A stretch of DNA of 64,000 nt from Phenylobacterium sp. (GTDB lineage: Bacteria > Pseudomonadota > Alphaproteobacteria > Caulobacterales > Caulobacteraceae): contig JADBYZ010000007.1 in the NCBI GenBank assembly GCA_020402745.1, positions 1-64,000 of the forward strand. The letters run 5' to 3'. The translations under genes and the position numbers were made by a program. This document shows positions 54,906 through 63,659 of the stretch, one piece after another. Each line of letters starts with the position of its first letter. The first letter of the stretch is position 1. The notes under the pieces were generated by a model. It saw nothing but the letters and a program-made list of their open reading frames with translations, was not told where the DNA came from and did not search any database.

Positions 54906-55166
54906 TCAGCCGGCTGCGTTTTCCACACAGACGTAGGTGCGGTCATCACGCTTGGTGATGAACTTCACGGCGCCGTGGGCGGTCGCGAAGAGGGTGTGGT
55001 CCTTGCCCATGCCGACATTGTCGCCCGGGAAGAACTTGGTGCCGCGCTGGCGCACGATGATGTTGCCGGCCAGGACCGCTTCACCACCGAACTTCTTCAC
55101 GCCGAGGCGGCGGCCCGCCGAGTCGCGCCCGTTGCGCGAGGAACCACCGGATTTCTTGTGAGCCAT
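54906..55166 (-). CDS. rpmA: Large-subunit ribosomal protein bL27
   Basis: An 86-residue bL27. The N-terminal [16 protein letters not shown] and [12 protein letters not shown] are diagnostic. Its N-terminal tail reaches the peptidyl-transferase centre. It lies 30 bases after rplU in the universal rplU-rpmA pair. There is no Firmicutes-type cleavable N-terminal extension. Confidence 0.98.
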   Translation of the reverse strand: MAHKKSGGSSRNGRDSAGRRLGVKKFGGEAVLAGNIIVRQRGTKFFPGDNVGMGKDHTLFATAHGAVKFITKRDDRTYVCVENAAG

Positions 55167-55196
55167 GGGGGCCTCCTGAAACTGGGTTTCCGACGC

Positions 55197-55772
55197 TTAT
55201 TCGGCGTCGGTCTTCTTGGCCGCGGCCTTCTTGGGCGCAGCCTTCTTCGCGGCGGGCTTCTCGGCCGGAGCCGCCTCGGCGGCCTCCGCCGGAGCGGCCT
55301 TGGCCTTGGCGGGCGCCTTGGCCTTCGCGGCCTTGGCCGGCGCGGCGACGGGCGCCGCAGCTTCCAGCGAGGCGACCACGGCCTTCAGGTTGCGGGCCTT
55401 GGCGTCCAGCAGGGCCTTGGGCGTCAGGTCGACCACGCCGTCCCAGGCGGCGGTCTTGCCGGCGCCCGTGATGGAGGTGACGCGCAGCACGGTCTCGGGC
55501 TGGCGGTGGCCGCGGGTACGGCGATAGCCCTGGCGGCGGATCTTCTTGAAGATCCGGACCTTCTCGCCCTTGCGGGTCTCGATCAGGGTGGCGTTGACCG
55601 CAGCGCCCTCGACGGTGGGGGCGCCCACGGTGACCGCGGCGCCATCGCCCAGCATCAGGACGTCCGAGAAGGCCACGTCCGCACCGGGCTCGCCGCCCAG
55701 CTTTTCGACCACCAGCACGTCGCCAGGTTCGACCCGGTACTGTTTGCCGCCGGTTCTGATCACCGCGTACAT
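55197..55772 (-). CDS. rplU: Large-subunit ribosomal protein bL21 with long tail
   Basis: A 191-residue bL21. The core (1-103) starts M-Y-A-V-I-R-T-G-G-K-Q-Y and contains the R-R-Q-G-Y-R-R-T-R-G-H-R-Q signature for 23S rRNA binding. Residues beyond about 103 form a tail rich in Ala, Lys and Pro, doubling the usual length of about 103; such tails occur in many alphaproteobacterial L21 proteins. It is first in rplU-rpmA. A good promoter and a GC-rich hairpin lie in the 5' region. Confidence 0.97.
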   Translation of the reverse strand: MYAVIRTGGKQYRVEPGDVLVVEKLGGEPGADVAFSDVLMLGDGAAVTVGAPTVEGAAVNATLIETRKGEKVRIFKKIRRQGYRRTRGHRQPETVLRVTSITGAGKTAAWDGVVDLTPKALLDAKARNLKAVVASLEAAAPVAAPAKAAKAKAPAKAKAAPAEAAEAAPAEKPAAKKAAPKKAAAKKTDAE

Positions 55773-55807
55773 GATTGGCGTCCCGAAGAAATAGCAAAGA
55801 AAGCAGC

Positions 55808-55829
55808 GCCCGCAGGGAACCCCGCGGGC
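55808..55829 (-). promoter_or_regulatory. Hairpin in the rplU 5' leader
   Basis: The transcript can form GCCCGCGGGG against CCCTGCGGGC, a stem of at least 6 strong pairs, within the leader between the promoter (55841-55868) and the rplU start at 55772. It could be a binding site for feedback control by L21, as known for other ribosomal operons, or simply stabilise the mRNA. Confidence 0.35.
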
Positions 55830-55840
55830 GGAAGCGCGCT

Positions 55841-55868
55841 CTTATACAGACCGACCCGTCCGAGTCAA
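55841..55868 (-). promoter_or_regulatory. Promoter of rplU-rpmA
   Basis: On the minus strand TTGACT (55863-55868) is followed after 16 bases by TATAAG (55841-55846), close to the sigma-70 consensus. Transcription would start near 55834, giving a leader of about 60 bases. Confidence 0.65.
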
Positions 55869-55878
55869 CGCGTGGGGC

Positions 55879-57231
55879 TCAGTCCGCCCGGTCCGAGTCC
55901 GGTCCGGCGCCACTGGCGGCGACCTCGATCCGCCAGTGGCTGACCAGGGTTGAGGAGACATTCTGGAACACCCTGAGCCGCAGTGGAGACCCTTTCGGGA
56001 CCTGGGGCGCCAGGACGGCGACGGCATAGACCCGGCCGTCCGGAGCGGTCACCAGGCCGACGTCGTTGAGCCCGAAGGTTTCGCCCCTGAAATCCTGGCC
56101 CGTTCCCGTCTTGTGGGCGGCGCGCCAGCCTGGCGACAGACCCCCGCGAAGCCGCATGGGTCCGGTCTTCACCCGTCCCAGGGTTTGGAGGATGAAGTCC
56201 GAGGATCCCGGGGACAGAATCTCGCCGCGGTGCAGGGCGGCAAGGGCGCGCACAACGCCGGCGGGGGTGGCCCCGTCGAAGGGACGATCAACATAGGCGG
56301 CGAGGGAGGCTGCGCGCGCCTCGGGGTCCAGACGCGCCCGGGCGGCCTCGAAGGCGCCGTAGGCGGAAAGGTCCGGGCTCCAGGTCAGACCGGCGATCCG
56401 GGACTGAAGGCGGCGCTCGTCCTCGGCCAGGCGAATGCCGGACATGCCCCGGGACGTCAGGAAGGCCTGCACTGTCGCCGGCCCGCCGGCCAGGGCCATG
56501 AGCTTGTCGTTGGCCGCATTGTCCGACTGGATCAGGGCCCGGCGGATCAGGTCCCGCAGAGTGGTCTCGAAGATCCCGTTCTCGATCAGGTGGGTGACCG
56601 GCTGGTTGAAGACGCTCCGGTCCGCATCCGTCAGGATCACGGTCTGGTCGAGGGACAACCGCCCGGAGTCGACCTGGTCCATCACGGTCAGCGCCACCCA
56701 GAGCTTGGAGACGCTCTGCTGGGGAAAGGCCTGGTCCCCGTTCGAGGCGGCGATCCAGCCGCGTTCGACGTCCATGACGGCGATACCCACCGGCCGGCGG
56801 AAGCCGGGGTCCAGGCTGGCCAGCCGGGCGGCGAGTTCGGGGGGGGGCGGCGGCGTGGGGCGGGCGGCGAGATCGCGGTCCCTCCTGGGCGGCGGCGGGG
56901 CGGGGGCATCCCCTACGGCGGGCCTGGCCGGCTCGAGAGTCCGGAACAGCGGGGAGGCGACGGCGATCGGGCCGGCGGTCACAAGCAGGACCACGGATAG
57001 GGTCGCCACGGGCCGCCGGAAACCCAGCAGGAGAGCCGAGACGCCCAGGTCCATGACGCCTTCCGGGAGGCGACGCACGGACCCTGGAAGGTTCCTCAGC
57101 ATCCGGACGCCGGACGCCGGGGCCAGCCAGAAGAAATCCGCGACCCGCCAGAGGGGCTGCATCATGCGCCACCCCAGCCCGGGGGGCCGCGGCGCAGGAG
57201 GCAGGACTGAACGGAGGTGCGGCTCGGACAT
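55879..57231 (-). CDS. Membrane-anchored serine hydrolase, class A beta-lactamase fold
   Basis: A 450-residue protein. The first ~95 residues carry an amphipathic region and a hydrophobic anchor near 76-95, then a Pro-rich linker (110-131). The catalytic domain has all three penicillin-recognising motifs: S173-V-S-K176, S236-D-N238 and K374-T-G376, plus D-G-A-T-P (319-323) where class A enzymes have D-T-T-T-P. The omega-loop E-x-x-x-N is not clearly present, so true beta-lactamase activity is doubtful; a cell-wall or housekeeping hydrolase is equally likely. The start at 57231 is the nearest good ATG; upstream sequence overlaps the CDF gene. Confidence 0.82.
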   Translation of the reverse strand: MSEPHLRSVLPPAPRPPGLGWRMMQPLWRVADFFWLAPASGVRMLRNLPGSVRRLPEGVMDLGVSALLLGFRRPVATLSVVLLVTAGPIAVASPLFRTLEPARPAVGDAPAPPPPRRDRDLAARPTPPPPPELAARLASLDPGFRRPVGIAVMDVERGWIAASNGDQAFPQQSVSKLWVALTVMDQVDSGRLSLDQTVILTDADRSVFNQPVTHLIENGIFETTLRDLIRRALIQSDNAANDKLMALAGGPATVQAFLTSRGMSGIRLAEDERRLQSRIAGLTWSPDLSAYGAFEAARARLDPEARAASLAAYVDRPFDGATPAGVVRALAALHRGEILSPGSSDFILQTLGRVKTGPMRLRGGLSPGWRAAHKTGTGQDFRGETFGLNDVGLVTAPDGRVYAVAVLAPQVPKGSPLRLRVFQNVSSTLVSHWRIEVAASGAGPDSDRAD

Positions 57232-57280
57232 GCTCGGTTTTTCAGCCCTGATCCGGGGCGCGCCGTCAACCCGCAGGGGG

Positions 57281-58204
57281 TCAGAGAAGGTCCAGACTGA
57301 GGCGGCTGACGCCCGGAAGGTCTTCGATGGCCCGGCGGATCGCCTCCGGCGCCTCGGAGTGCGGCGACTCCAGTGTGATGGAGACGGCGCTTCTCCCGGG
57401 ACCGGTTCTCCAGGCCCGGACCTCCCGGACACCAAGGCCGGAGGACTCCAGCCGGCGGGCGATCTCCGCCTCCAGGGCGGGATTCTGGCGGACGTCCAGC
57501 AAGGCGGCGCCCGCGCGTCTCAGGATGGTTCCGGCGAAATGGGCGATCAGGGCGGCCCCGATAAGCGCCATGACGGGATCCGCCCAGGCCCAGCCCAGGC
57601 GCCAGGCCGCCGCCAGCCCCGCAAGGGTCAGGGCGGCGACGACGGCGTCCGCCATCACATGCAGATGCGCCGCCGAGAGATTGATGTCTCCGGAGGCGCC
57701 GCGACGGTCGGCCTGGGCCGGACGGAGAAGGGCCATGCAGGCCAGGTTGAGGACCAGGCCGCCGGCGGCGGCATAGAGGGCGGCCGGGTACTCGGGACTC
57801 TCCGGATCGAGCAAGCGGGACACGCTCTCGGCGGCCAACCCCAGGGCCGCCAGGGCCAGGAGCATGGCGTTGGCGAAGGCGGCCAGGTCGCCGATCCGGC
57901 CAGTTCCGTGGGCGAAGTGCACATTGCCCTCATTCCGACGCGCCACCCAGTAGGCGGCTCCCGCCACAGCCAGGGCGGCGACATGAGCGCCGGAATGGGC
58001 GCCGTTGGCCACCAGCGCCACGGAACCGAAGGCTAGGCCCGCTCCGACCTGCACCAGGGAGGCGAGGGCGACCAGCAGGGCGGCCAACCAGGTCCGCCGT
58101 TCGTTCCGATGGAGGTCGACTGGGGCGCCGGGCTCTTTGGGTCGGGGGCCGGTGGAGGACACGAAGGGATCACCCTGAACGGCGGCGGGGAAAGAAAACT
58201 GCAC
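57281..58204 (-). CDS. Cation diffusion facilitator, DmeF-like
   Basis: A 307-residue CDF exporter with six hydrophobic segments (about 38-225) and a cytoplasmic C-terminal domain (about 225-307). Metal-site residues are visible as N-G-A-H-S-G-A-H in helix 2 and H-V-M-A-D in helix 5. The R-N-E-R-R-T-W-L start and the H-G-T-G-R-I-G-D-L-A-A-F-A-N-A segment resemble DmeF (Co/Ni efflux), but the His-rich N-terminus of DmeF is missing. The start is GTG at 58204; a shorter GTG start is possible. It is divergent from a CobW-type metallochaperone gene. Confidence 0.8.
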   Translation of the reverse strand: MQFSFPAAVQGDPFVSSTGPRPKEPGAPVDLHRNERRTWLAALLVALASLVQVGAGLAFGSVALVANGAHSGAHVAALAVAGAAYWVARRNEGNVHFAHGTGRIGDLAAFANAMLLALAALGLAAESVSRLLDPESPEYPAALYAAAGGLVLNLACMALLRPAQADRRGASGDINLSAAHLHVMADAVVAALTLAGLAAAWRLGWAWADPVMALIGAALIAHFAGTILRRAGAALLDVRQNPALEAEIARRLESSGLGVREVRAWRTGPGRSAVSITLESPHSEAPEAIRRAIEDLPGVSRLSLDLL

Positions 58205-58284
58205 CTGCGATACATGCTTGACGGGAGAGGACCAAGCCGGGTCCGAGGTTTCCCCCAGCCGTCCGAAGGTCTAGAACGCAGGCC

Positions 58285-59400
58285 ATGAGCCAGAAGACAC
58301 CTGTCACCGTACTCACCGGCTACCTCGGCGCCGGCAAGACCACGCTCCTCAACCGGATCCTCTCGGAGGACCATGGCCGGCGCTATGCGGTCATCGTCAA
58401 CGAGTTCGGGGAGGTGGGGATCGACAACGACCTCATCGTCGGCGCCGACGAGGAAGTGTTCGAGATGAATAACGGCTGCGTCTGCTGCACGGTGCGCGGC
58501 GACCTGATCCGGGTGCTGTCGGGGCTCATGAAGCGCAAGGGCGGGTTCGACGCCATCATCGTCGAGACCACTGGCCTGGCCGACCCCGGCCCGGTCGCCC
58601 AGACCTTCTTCGTCGATGACGATGTCCGGGCGCGGACGGAGCTGGACAGCGTGACCACCGTGGTCGACGCCCTGCACCTTCCCCTTCGCCTGGGGGACTC
58701 GAAGGAGGCGGTCGAGCAGATCGCCTTCGCCGACCAGATCATCCTGAACAAGACCGACCTGGTGACCGAGGCCCAGCTCCGGGACATCGAGGCGCGGATT
58801 CGCCGCCTCAACCCCCTGGCGCCCATCCACAGGGCCCAGAGGTCAAATGTTCCCCTCGAAATGATCCTCGGCAGGGGCGGGTTCGACCTGGAACGGATCA
58901 CTGAACTCCAGCCAGAATTCCTGAATGCGGCGCACGGCGAGCCCGGGCATGTCCACGACGAGTCCTGCGACCACCATGGTCACGAGCACCACGGGCATGA
59001 CCATCACGGGCACGACCATGACGGGCACGACCATGACGGGCACGACCATGCCGGGCACGACCATCATGGCCACGCGCCTTCCACCCGGGACCACGCTGCT
59101 GACGCGGGCATCTCAAGCGTCTCGCTGACCTTTGACCGTCCGATGCACGGGACGCGGGTCAGCGCCTGGCTGAACGATGTGCTCCAGACCCAGGGTCCGG
59201 ACATCCTGCGCGCCAAGGGCATACTCAGCGTGGCGGGGGAGGACCAGCGCCTGGTGTTCCAGGCGGTTCACATGATCCTGGAAGGCGACCTGCAGCGGCC
59301 CTGGCGAGAAGACGAGCCGCGCGTCTCACGCCTGGTCTTCATCGGCCGAAACCTTGACCCGGAGGCCCTGAAAGCCGGCTTCGAGGCCTGCGCCGCCTGA
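58285..59400 (+). CDS. CobW/G3E-family GTPase metallochaperone with His-rich loop
   Basis: A 371-residue G3E GTPase. The Walker A is G-Y-L-G-A-G-K-T-T (12-20), C65-V-C67-C68 is the family metal motif, and N-K-T-D gives guanine specificity. Between the GTPase and C-terminal CobW_C domain lies a stretch from residue 217 to about 270 with 22 histidines, mostly in HDH-x-G pentapeptides made by a 15-base tandem repeat. Family members deliver zinc, cobalt or nickel to apo-enzymes. Pairing with a CDF exporter on the other strand suggests a metal-balance module. Confidence 0.9.
   Translation: MSQKTPVTVLTGYLGAGKTTLLNRILSEDHGRRYAVIVNEFGEVGIDNDLIVGADEEVFEMNNGCVCCTVRGDLIRVLSGLMKRKGGFDAIIVETTGLADPGPVAQTFFVDDDVRARTELDSVTTVVDALHLPLRLGDSKEAVEQIAFADQIILNKTDLVTEAQLRDIEARIRRLNPLAPIHRAQRSNVPLEMILGRGGFDLERITELQPEFLNAAHGEPGHVHDESCDHHGHEHHGHDHHGHDHDGHDHDGHDHAGHDHHGHAPSTRDHAADAGISSVSLTFDRPMHGTRVSAWLNDVLQTQGPDILRAKGILSVAGEDQRLVFQAVHMILEGDLQRPWREDEPRVSRLVFIGRNLDPEALKAGFEACAA
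58981..59070. repeat. Six-copy 15-bp tandem repeat in the CobW gene
   Basis: Six consecutive 15-base units of the form cacgaccatgacggg, the third and fourth identical. They encode the His/Asp/Gly pentapeptides of the metal-binding loop. Copy-number change would alter metal capacity without shifting the frame. Confidence 0.9.
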
Positions 59401-59428
59401 CCCTGGCCTGAAGCAGGCTGCGACATTG

Positions 59429-59460
59429 AAAAGGCCCGCCCGGCAAGCCGGACGGGCCCT
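59429..59460. terminator. Bidirectional terminator between cobW and exbD
   Basis: A stem of GGCCCG...CGGGCC with inner CCGG/CCGG pairs is flanked by aaaa on the left and tt on the right. On the minus strand it ends in TTTTC, so it fits best as the exbD terminator and may also stop transcripts of the CobW gene. Confidence 0.65.
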
Positions 59461-59484
59461 TCCATCCCCGGCAGGGGATGAAAA

Positions 59485-59913
59485 TCAGAGCTCTTCGTTG
59501 ATCAGCGCGACCTGGAAGTAGCCGTTGCCCTGCAGGGTGTTCATCACCTGCATGAAATCACCGTAGCGGACGTCGCGGTTGGCGCGGATATAGACGCGCT
59601 CCTGGGTCGGGTCCGGCTTGTCCAGCTTGCGGGCGAGATCGGCGGGGAGCGTGTCGATGGTCGTCGCCGCCTCCCCGATGAAGATTCCGCCATCCTGAAT
59701 GTTGATGACCGTCGGCTCCTCGGTCTTGGCCCCGGGCGGCGGCGGCACCGCCGGCGGCAGGTCAAGCTTGATGGACACCGTGGCGGCCGGGATCGCCACC
59801 ATGAAAATGATAAGGAGCACCAGCATCACATCGACGAAGGGCGTAACGTTGATCTCGCTGTTCTGGCCGAGATCGAAGCGTCCGCCGCCCCCGCCGCCAA
59901 CCTTCGCACCCAT
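59485..59913 (-). CDS. exbD: ExbD-type biopolymer transporter (lone gene)
   Basis: A 142-residue ExbD/TolR protein. A short Gly-rich cytoplasmic start is followed by E-I-N-V-T-P-F-V-D-V-M-L-V-L-L-I-I-F-M (the single membrane helix with the essential proton-path Asp) and a periplasmic domain. It drives TonB-dependent import together with ExbB. No exbB or tonB is next to it here. The start at 59913 has AAGGAA upstream. A large TonB receptor lies 14 kb away. ExbD and TolR cannot be told apart with certainty, but the E-I-N-V-T-P start favours ExbD. Confidence 0.88.
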   Translation of the reverse strand: MGAKVGGGGGGRFDLGQNSEINVTPFVDVMLVLLIIFMVAIPAATVSIKLDLPPAVPPPPGAKTEEPTVINIQDGGIFIGEAATTIDTLPADLARKLDKPDPTQERVYIRANRDVRYGDFMQVMNTLQGNGYFQVALINEEL

Positions 59914-60050
59914 AAAACATTCCTTCCCTTCAGGACGCCGCCAAGCGTCCGGCTGTGTTGAAAAACCCATCGCCAATCGGATCGGGATTGTAAAGCCCCA
60001 ACCCGACACACCCCCTCCCCTCGTAGGAGCGGTGGAGTTATGGAGAAGAG

Positions 60051-61022
60051 ATGACCCACGCATTTGAAGCCTTCGTGACCGCCGCCCTGTTCGACGCTTC
60101 CGGACGGGCCTGGTTCGCCCTCGGCGACGGAACGGTCAGGCGCGAGGATGGCCTGGCGATCGAGGCCCACCAGGGCGCGGTCCTCTGCGCCGCGGCCCAC
60201 CCGACGGGGGCGGGCGTCCTGACCGGCGGTGACGACGGCGTGTTGGCCTGGAGCCGGGACTCCGGCGCCGAGGTCCTGGAGAAAAACCCCGGCCGCTGGA
60301 TCGACTCGGTCACGACGAGCCCCGCCTCGGGCCTGATCGCCTGGGCCAGCGGGAGGCAGGTCGAGGTGCGCGACGCCGCCGACCCTGACTTCCGGCGGGG
60401 CTTCGCGCACGAGAGGTCGGTGGCGGAGCTGGCTTTCGACCCCCGGGGCCGGCGCCTGGCGGCGGCCACCTATGGCGGGGCCTGGCTGTGGTACGCCCGT
60501 ATTGCAGAGCAGAAGCCCGAGATCCTGAAGTGGGCGGGCAGCCACATCGCCCTGGCCTGGAGCCCGGACGGCAAGTTCCTCATGAGCGCCATGCAGGAGA
60601 ACCAACTGCACGGCTGGCGCGTGGCTGACGACAAGAACCTCAAGATGGGCGGCTATCCGGCCAAGGTGAAAAGTCTCGCCTTTCTGTCTCGGGGGCAGAT
60701 GCTGGCCACCTCCGGCGCCAACGGGGTGGTCGTCTGGCCCTTTACGGGACCGGCCGGCCCCCTCGGCAAGCAGGCGGCCGAGGTCGGCTATGATGAGTCC
60801 GCCCTCGTCGCCCGGGTGGCTGGTGACCCGGGTTCCAAGCGGGTCGCGGCGGGCCTGGAGGATGGCCGGGTCTGGATCTGCGACCTGACCGGCCAACGCA
60901 TCGACATGCTCAAGGCGGAGAAGGGCGAATCGATCTCGACCCTCGCCTTCAGCAAAGACGCCCGGCGCCTGGCCTGGGGCGACGAGGCGGGCGGCGCAGG
61001 GGTCTTCGACCTTTCGACCTAG
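60051..61022 (+). CDS. WD40-repeat beta-propeller protein
   Basis: A 323-residue protein without signal peptide, built of about seven imperfect WD40-like repeats (for example A-L-A-W-S-P-D-G-K-F-L, L-A-F-D-P-R-G-R-R-L-A, L-A-F-S-K-D-A-R-R-L-A-W-G-D). It should form a beta-propeller that holds other proteins together in the cytoplasm; the partner is unknown. It is divergent from exbD. Its stop overlaps the nitroreductase stop by 4 bases, tail to tail. Confidence 0.8.
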   Translation: MTHAFEAFVTAALFDASGRAWFALGDGTVRREDGLAIEAHQGAVLCAAAHPTGAGVLTGGDDGVLAWSRDSGAEVLEKNPGRWIDSVTTSPASGLIAWASGRQVEVRDAADPDFRRGFAHERSVAELAFDPRGRRLAAATYGGAWLWYARIAEQKPEILKWAGSHIALAWSPDGKFLMSAMQENQLHGWRVADDKNLKMGGYPAKVKSLAFLSRGQMLATSGANGVVVWPFTGPAGPLGKQAAEVGYDESALVARVAGDPGSKRVAAGLEDGRVWICDLTGQRIDMLKAEKGESISTLAFSKDARRLAWGDEAGGAGVFDLST

Positions 61023-61678
61023 AAGCCGCGCAATTCTCCCCAGGCCTCGAAGGGATCGCGTGCGGAGCGCAGGGTGTTGATCGGCGCGGACTCATCGCGC
61101 CATCCTAGGGCCATGCCGGAAAAGAGCATGTGGTCGTCCGGCAGACCGAGGATGTCGGCGACCGTCTTCGGATAGCGCGCCCAGTACTCCTGGGCGCAGG
61201 TGTCCAGGCCCTGTTCGAGGGCCAGCAGCATGACGGTCTGCATGTACATGCCGACGTCCGACCACTGTGGCGGCCCAAGCTTGCGGTCGAGACAGAAGAA
61301 GAGGCCCACGGGGGCGCCGAACAGCTCGGTGTTCCGGGCGAGCTGGCGCAGGCGGGCCGCCTTGTCCTCGCGCGGGATCCCGATCGTGGCGTAGAGGTCC
61401 TCGCCGTTCTGGAACCGCCGGGTCCGGAAGGGATCCCAGAGATTGGACGGATAGACATCGTACTCGGGGGTTTCACCCATGGGATTGGCGGCTGCGCGGG
61501 CCTTCAGCGCCTCAAGAGGCTCACCCGCCAGGGCGTAGACTTTCCAGGGCTGGAGGTTGCCTCCCGAAGGCGCCCGGGCCGCCGCCTCGAGGATCCCCCG
61601 CACCATGTCGGCGGAGGGGCGTTCCGGGCGAAAGGCCCGAATCGAGACCCGGCGTTCGACCGCTTCGCTGACCTTCAT
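61019..61678 (-). CDS. Nitroreductase family protein
   Basis: A 219-residue FMN-dependent oxidoreductase. [10 protein letters not shown] near the start binds FMN phosphate, [10 protein letters not shown] is the second FMN contact, and A-L-G-W-R-D-E near the end closes the site. Such enzymes reduce nitro compounds or quinones with NAD(P)H. No regulator or partner lies next to it, so the physiological substrate is unclear. Confidence 0.88.
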   Translation of the reverse strand: MKVSEAVERRVSIRAFRPERPSADMVRGILEAAARAPSGGNLQPWKVYALAGEPLEALKARAAANPMGETPEYDVYPSNLWDPFRTRRFQNGEDLYATIGIPREDKAARLRQLARNTELFGAPVGLFFCLDRKLGPPQWSDVGMYMQTVMLLALEQGLDTCAQEYWARYPKTVADILGLPDDHMLFSGMALGWRDESAPINTLRSARDPFEAWGELRGF

Positions 61679-61792
61679 GTTGACCTCCCTGGCGCCGGTC
61701 CCTCCGGCGCTTGCAGCCTAAAGAACTATCACCCGGGCCATGGGATTGTCAGCGCGTTTGCCTCGCCGCTGGCTTGGCCTATCCTCAGGCGC

Positions 61793-62515
61793 ATGGCGCG
61801 AGGCGACAGGATGGGCGGGCCCAAGGGGCGGTGGCTTCGAAGACTTCTTGTGGCGGCCCTGTGCCTGTTCGTCGGCCTGCCCCTGGCCCTGGTGGCCGTC
61901 TATCGCTTCGTCCCGCCGCCGGTGACGATCCTGATGATCCAAAGGTCGCTGGAGGGAAAGGGCTTTTCCCGCACCTGGCGGCCCCTCGACCAGATGTCAC
62001 CCGCCCTCATCCGCTCGGTGATCGCCGCCGAGGACGCCGGCTTCTGCAGCCACCGGGGCTTTGACTTCGAAGCCATGCAGGAGGCCTGGGCCCATAACGA
62101 GACGTCGGACCGGGTCCGCGGCGGCTCGACCATTAGCCAGCAGACCGCCAAGAACGTCTTCCTTTGGCCCCAGAGGTCTTATGTCAGAAAGGGCCTCGAG
62201 GCGGGCTTCACCGTGCTGATCGAAGGGGGTTGGGGCAAGCGCCGGATCCTGGAGGTCTATCTCAACACCATCGAGTGGGGCCCTGGGATCTATGGCGCGG
62301 AAGCCGCGGCCCGTCGCAACTTCGGGGTGGGCGCCGATCGCCTGACGCCGGCCCAGGCGGCGAGACTGGCCGCCATCCTTCCGAGCCCCCTGAAGTGGCG
62401 GGCGGCCAAACCGGGGCCATATGTTAAGCGTCGGTCCGGGCGGATCGGTGCAGCTGCGGGAACCGTCCGCCGGGATGGCCTTGCCGACTGTATACTCACC
62501 AAACGCACCCGCTGA
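61793..62515 (+). CDS. mtgA: Monofunctional peptidoglycan glycosyltransferase MtgA
   Basis: A 240-residue GT51 enzyme. A basic N-terminus and one membrane helix (about 18-37) come before the catalytic domain with Glu80 in [14 protein letters not shown], the [15 protein letters not shown] motif, and the [15 protein letters not shown] motif. It polymerises lipid II glycan chains and has no transpeptidase domain. Another ATG at 61811 is possible. The alanine dehydrogenase gene follows 27 bases downstream. Confidence 0.92.
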   Translation: MARGDRMGGPKGRWLRRLLVAALCLFVGLPLALVAVYRFVPPPVTILMIQRSLEGKGFSRTWRPLDQMSPALIRSVIAAEDAGFCSHRGFDFEAMQEAWAHNETSDRVRGGSTISQQTAKNVFLWPQRSYVRKGLEAGFTVLIEGGWGKRRILEVYLNTIEWGPGIYGAEAAARRNFGVGADRLTPAQAARLAAILPSPLKWRAAKPGPYVKRRSGRIGAAAGTVRRDGLADCILTKRTR

Positions 62516-62542
62516 GTCCGGGCGCAGATCAGGAGAAACTTC

Positions 62543-63655
62543 ATGCGGATCGGGGTTCCACGGGAGATCAAGTCCGACGAGCATAGGGTGGGGCTCGTTC
62601 CCGCCGCCGTCCGGGAGCTCACCGCCCAGGGCCATGAAGTCCTCATCCAGGCGGGCGCGGGCGCAGGCTCGGGCTTTTCGGACGCGGCCTATCTCGAGGC
62701 GGGCGCCGCGCTGGCGGCTGACGCCGCCGCAGTATTCGGGGGCGCGGATCTGATTGTGAAGGTCAAGGAGCCCCAGGAGCCGGAGTGGGAGCAACTGACC
62801 GCCCGCCACATCCTGTTCACCTACCTCCACCTGGCGCCGGACCCCGCCCAAGCCGAGGGACTGGCGAAGTCCGGCTGCGCCGCCATCGCCTACGAGACCG
62901 TGACCGATCCCTCCGGAGGGCTGCCGCTTCTGGCCCCCATGTCCGAGATTGCGGGACGGCTGTCCATCCTGGCAGCAGCCCAACACCTGCAGAAGCATAA
63001 CGGAGGCATGGGCCTTCTGCTGCCCGGTGTCGCAGGTTCACCCCCAGGTCGGGTGGCGATCCTTGGGGGCGGCATGGTCGGCGCAAACGCCGCCCGCATG
63101 GCCCTGGGGCTCGGGGCCCAGGTGACGATTCTGGATCGGTCGATTCCGAGGCTCCGGGTCCTGGACGACCTGTTCGAAGGCCGCGCTCGCACCCGCTACG
63201 CCAACCTGGACGCCGTCGAATCGGAGATCCTGGCCGCTGACGTTGTGATTGGCGCCGTACTGGCCCCGGGCGCGGCGGCCCCGCGGCTCCTGCGACGGGA
63301 ACACCTGGCGCGGATGACCCCGGGCTCTGTGATCGTCGATGTCGCTATCGATCAGGGCGGATGCTTCGAGACCAGCCGGCCGACGACCCACCATGAACCG
63401 ACCTTCGTAATCGACGGGGTCGTGCATTACTGCGTGGCCAACATGCCGGGCGCGGTTCCGCGGACAGCGTCCGAAGCGCTTGGCAACGCCACCTTGCCCT
63501 ATGTGCTGAAACTCGCGGACCAGGGGCTGGAGGCCCTGAGGGCCGACCGCCATCTGGCGCGCGGCTTGAACGTACTGGCCGGGGACATCACGCACCCGGC
63601 TGTGGCGACGGCTCTCGGGCGTCCACCGGCCGACCCTTACGCGGCCTGGGTCTGA
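62543..63655 (+). CDS. ald: Alanine dehydrogenase
   Basis: A 370-residue enzyme oxidising L-alanine to pyruvate and ammonia with NAD. The start M-R-I-G-V-P-R-E-I-K, the H-R-V-G-L/K-E region, F-T-Y-L-H-L-A, the Rossmann G-G-G-M-V-G (about 173-178) and the late V-A-N-M-P-G-A-V-P-R-T are all typical. A good AGGAG site lies 7 bases before the ATG. It is the second gene after mtgA; alanine supply for cell-wall precursors is a possible link. Confidence 0.96.
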   Translation: MRIGVPREIKSDEHRVGLVPAAVRELTAQGHEVLIQAGAGAGSGFSDAAYLEAGAALAADAAAVFGGADLIVKVKEPQEPEWEQLTARHILFTYLHLAPDPAQAEGLAKSGCAAIAYETVTDPSGGLPLLAPMSEIAGRLSILAAAQHLQKHNGGMGLLLPGVAGSPPGRVAILGGGMVGANAARMALGLGAQVTILDRSIPRLRVLDDLFEGRARTRYANLDAVESEILAADVVIGAVLAPGAAAPRLLRREHLARMTPGSVIVDVAIDQGGCFETSRPTTHHEPTFVIDGVVHYCVANMPGAVPRTASEALGNATLPYVLKLADQGLEALRADRHLARGLNVLAGDITHPAVATALGRPPADPYAAWV

Positions 63656-63659
63656 GGCC

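Noticed and set aside
58981-59070. Possible CRISPR-like array
   Set aside because: The repeats are 15 bases, directly adjacent without spacers, and in frame within a CobW gene.
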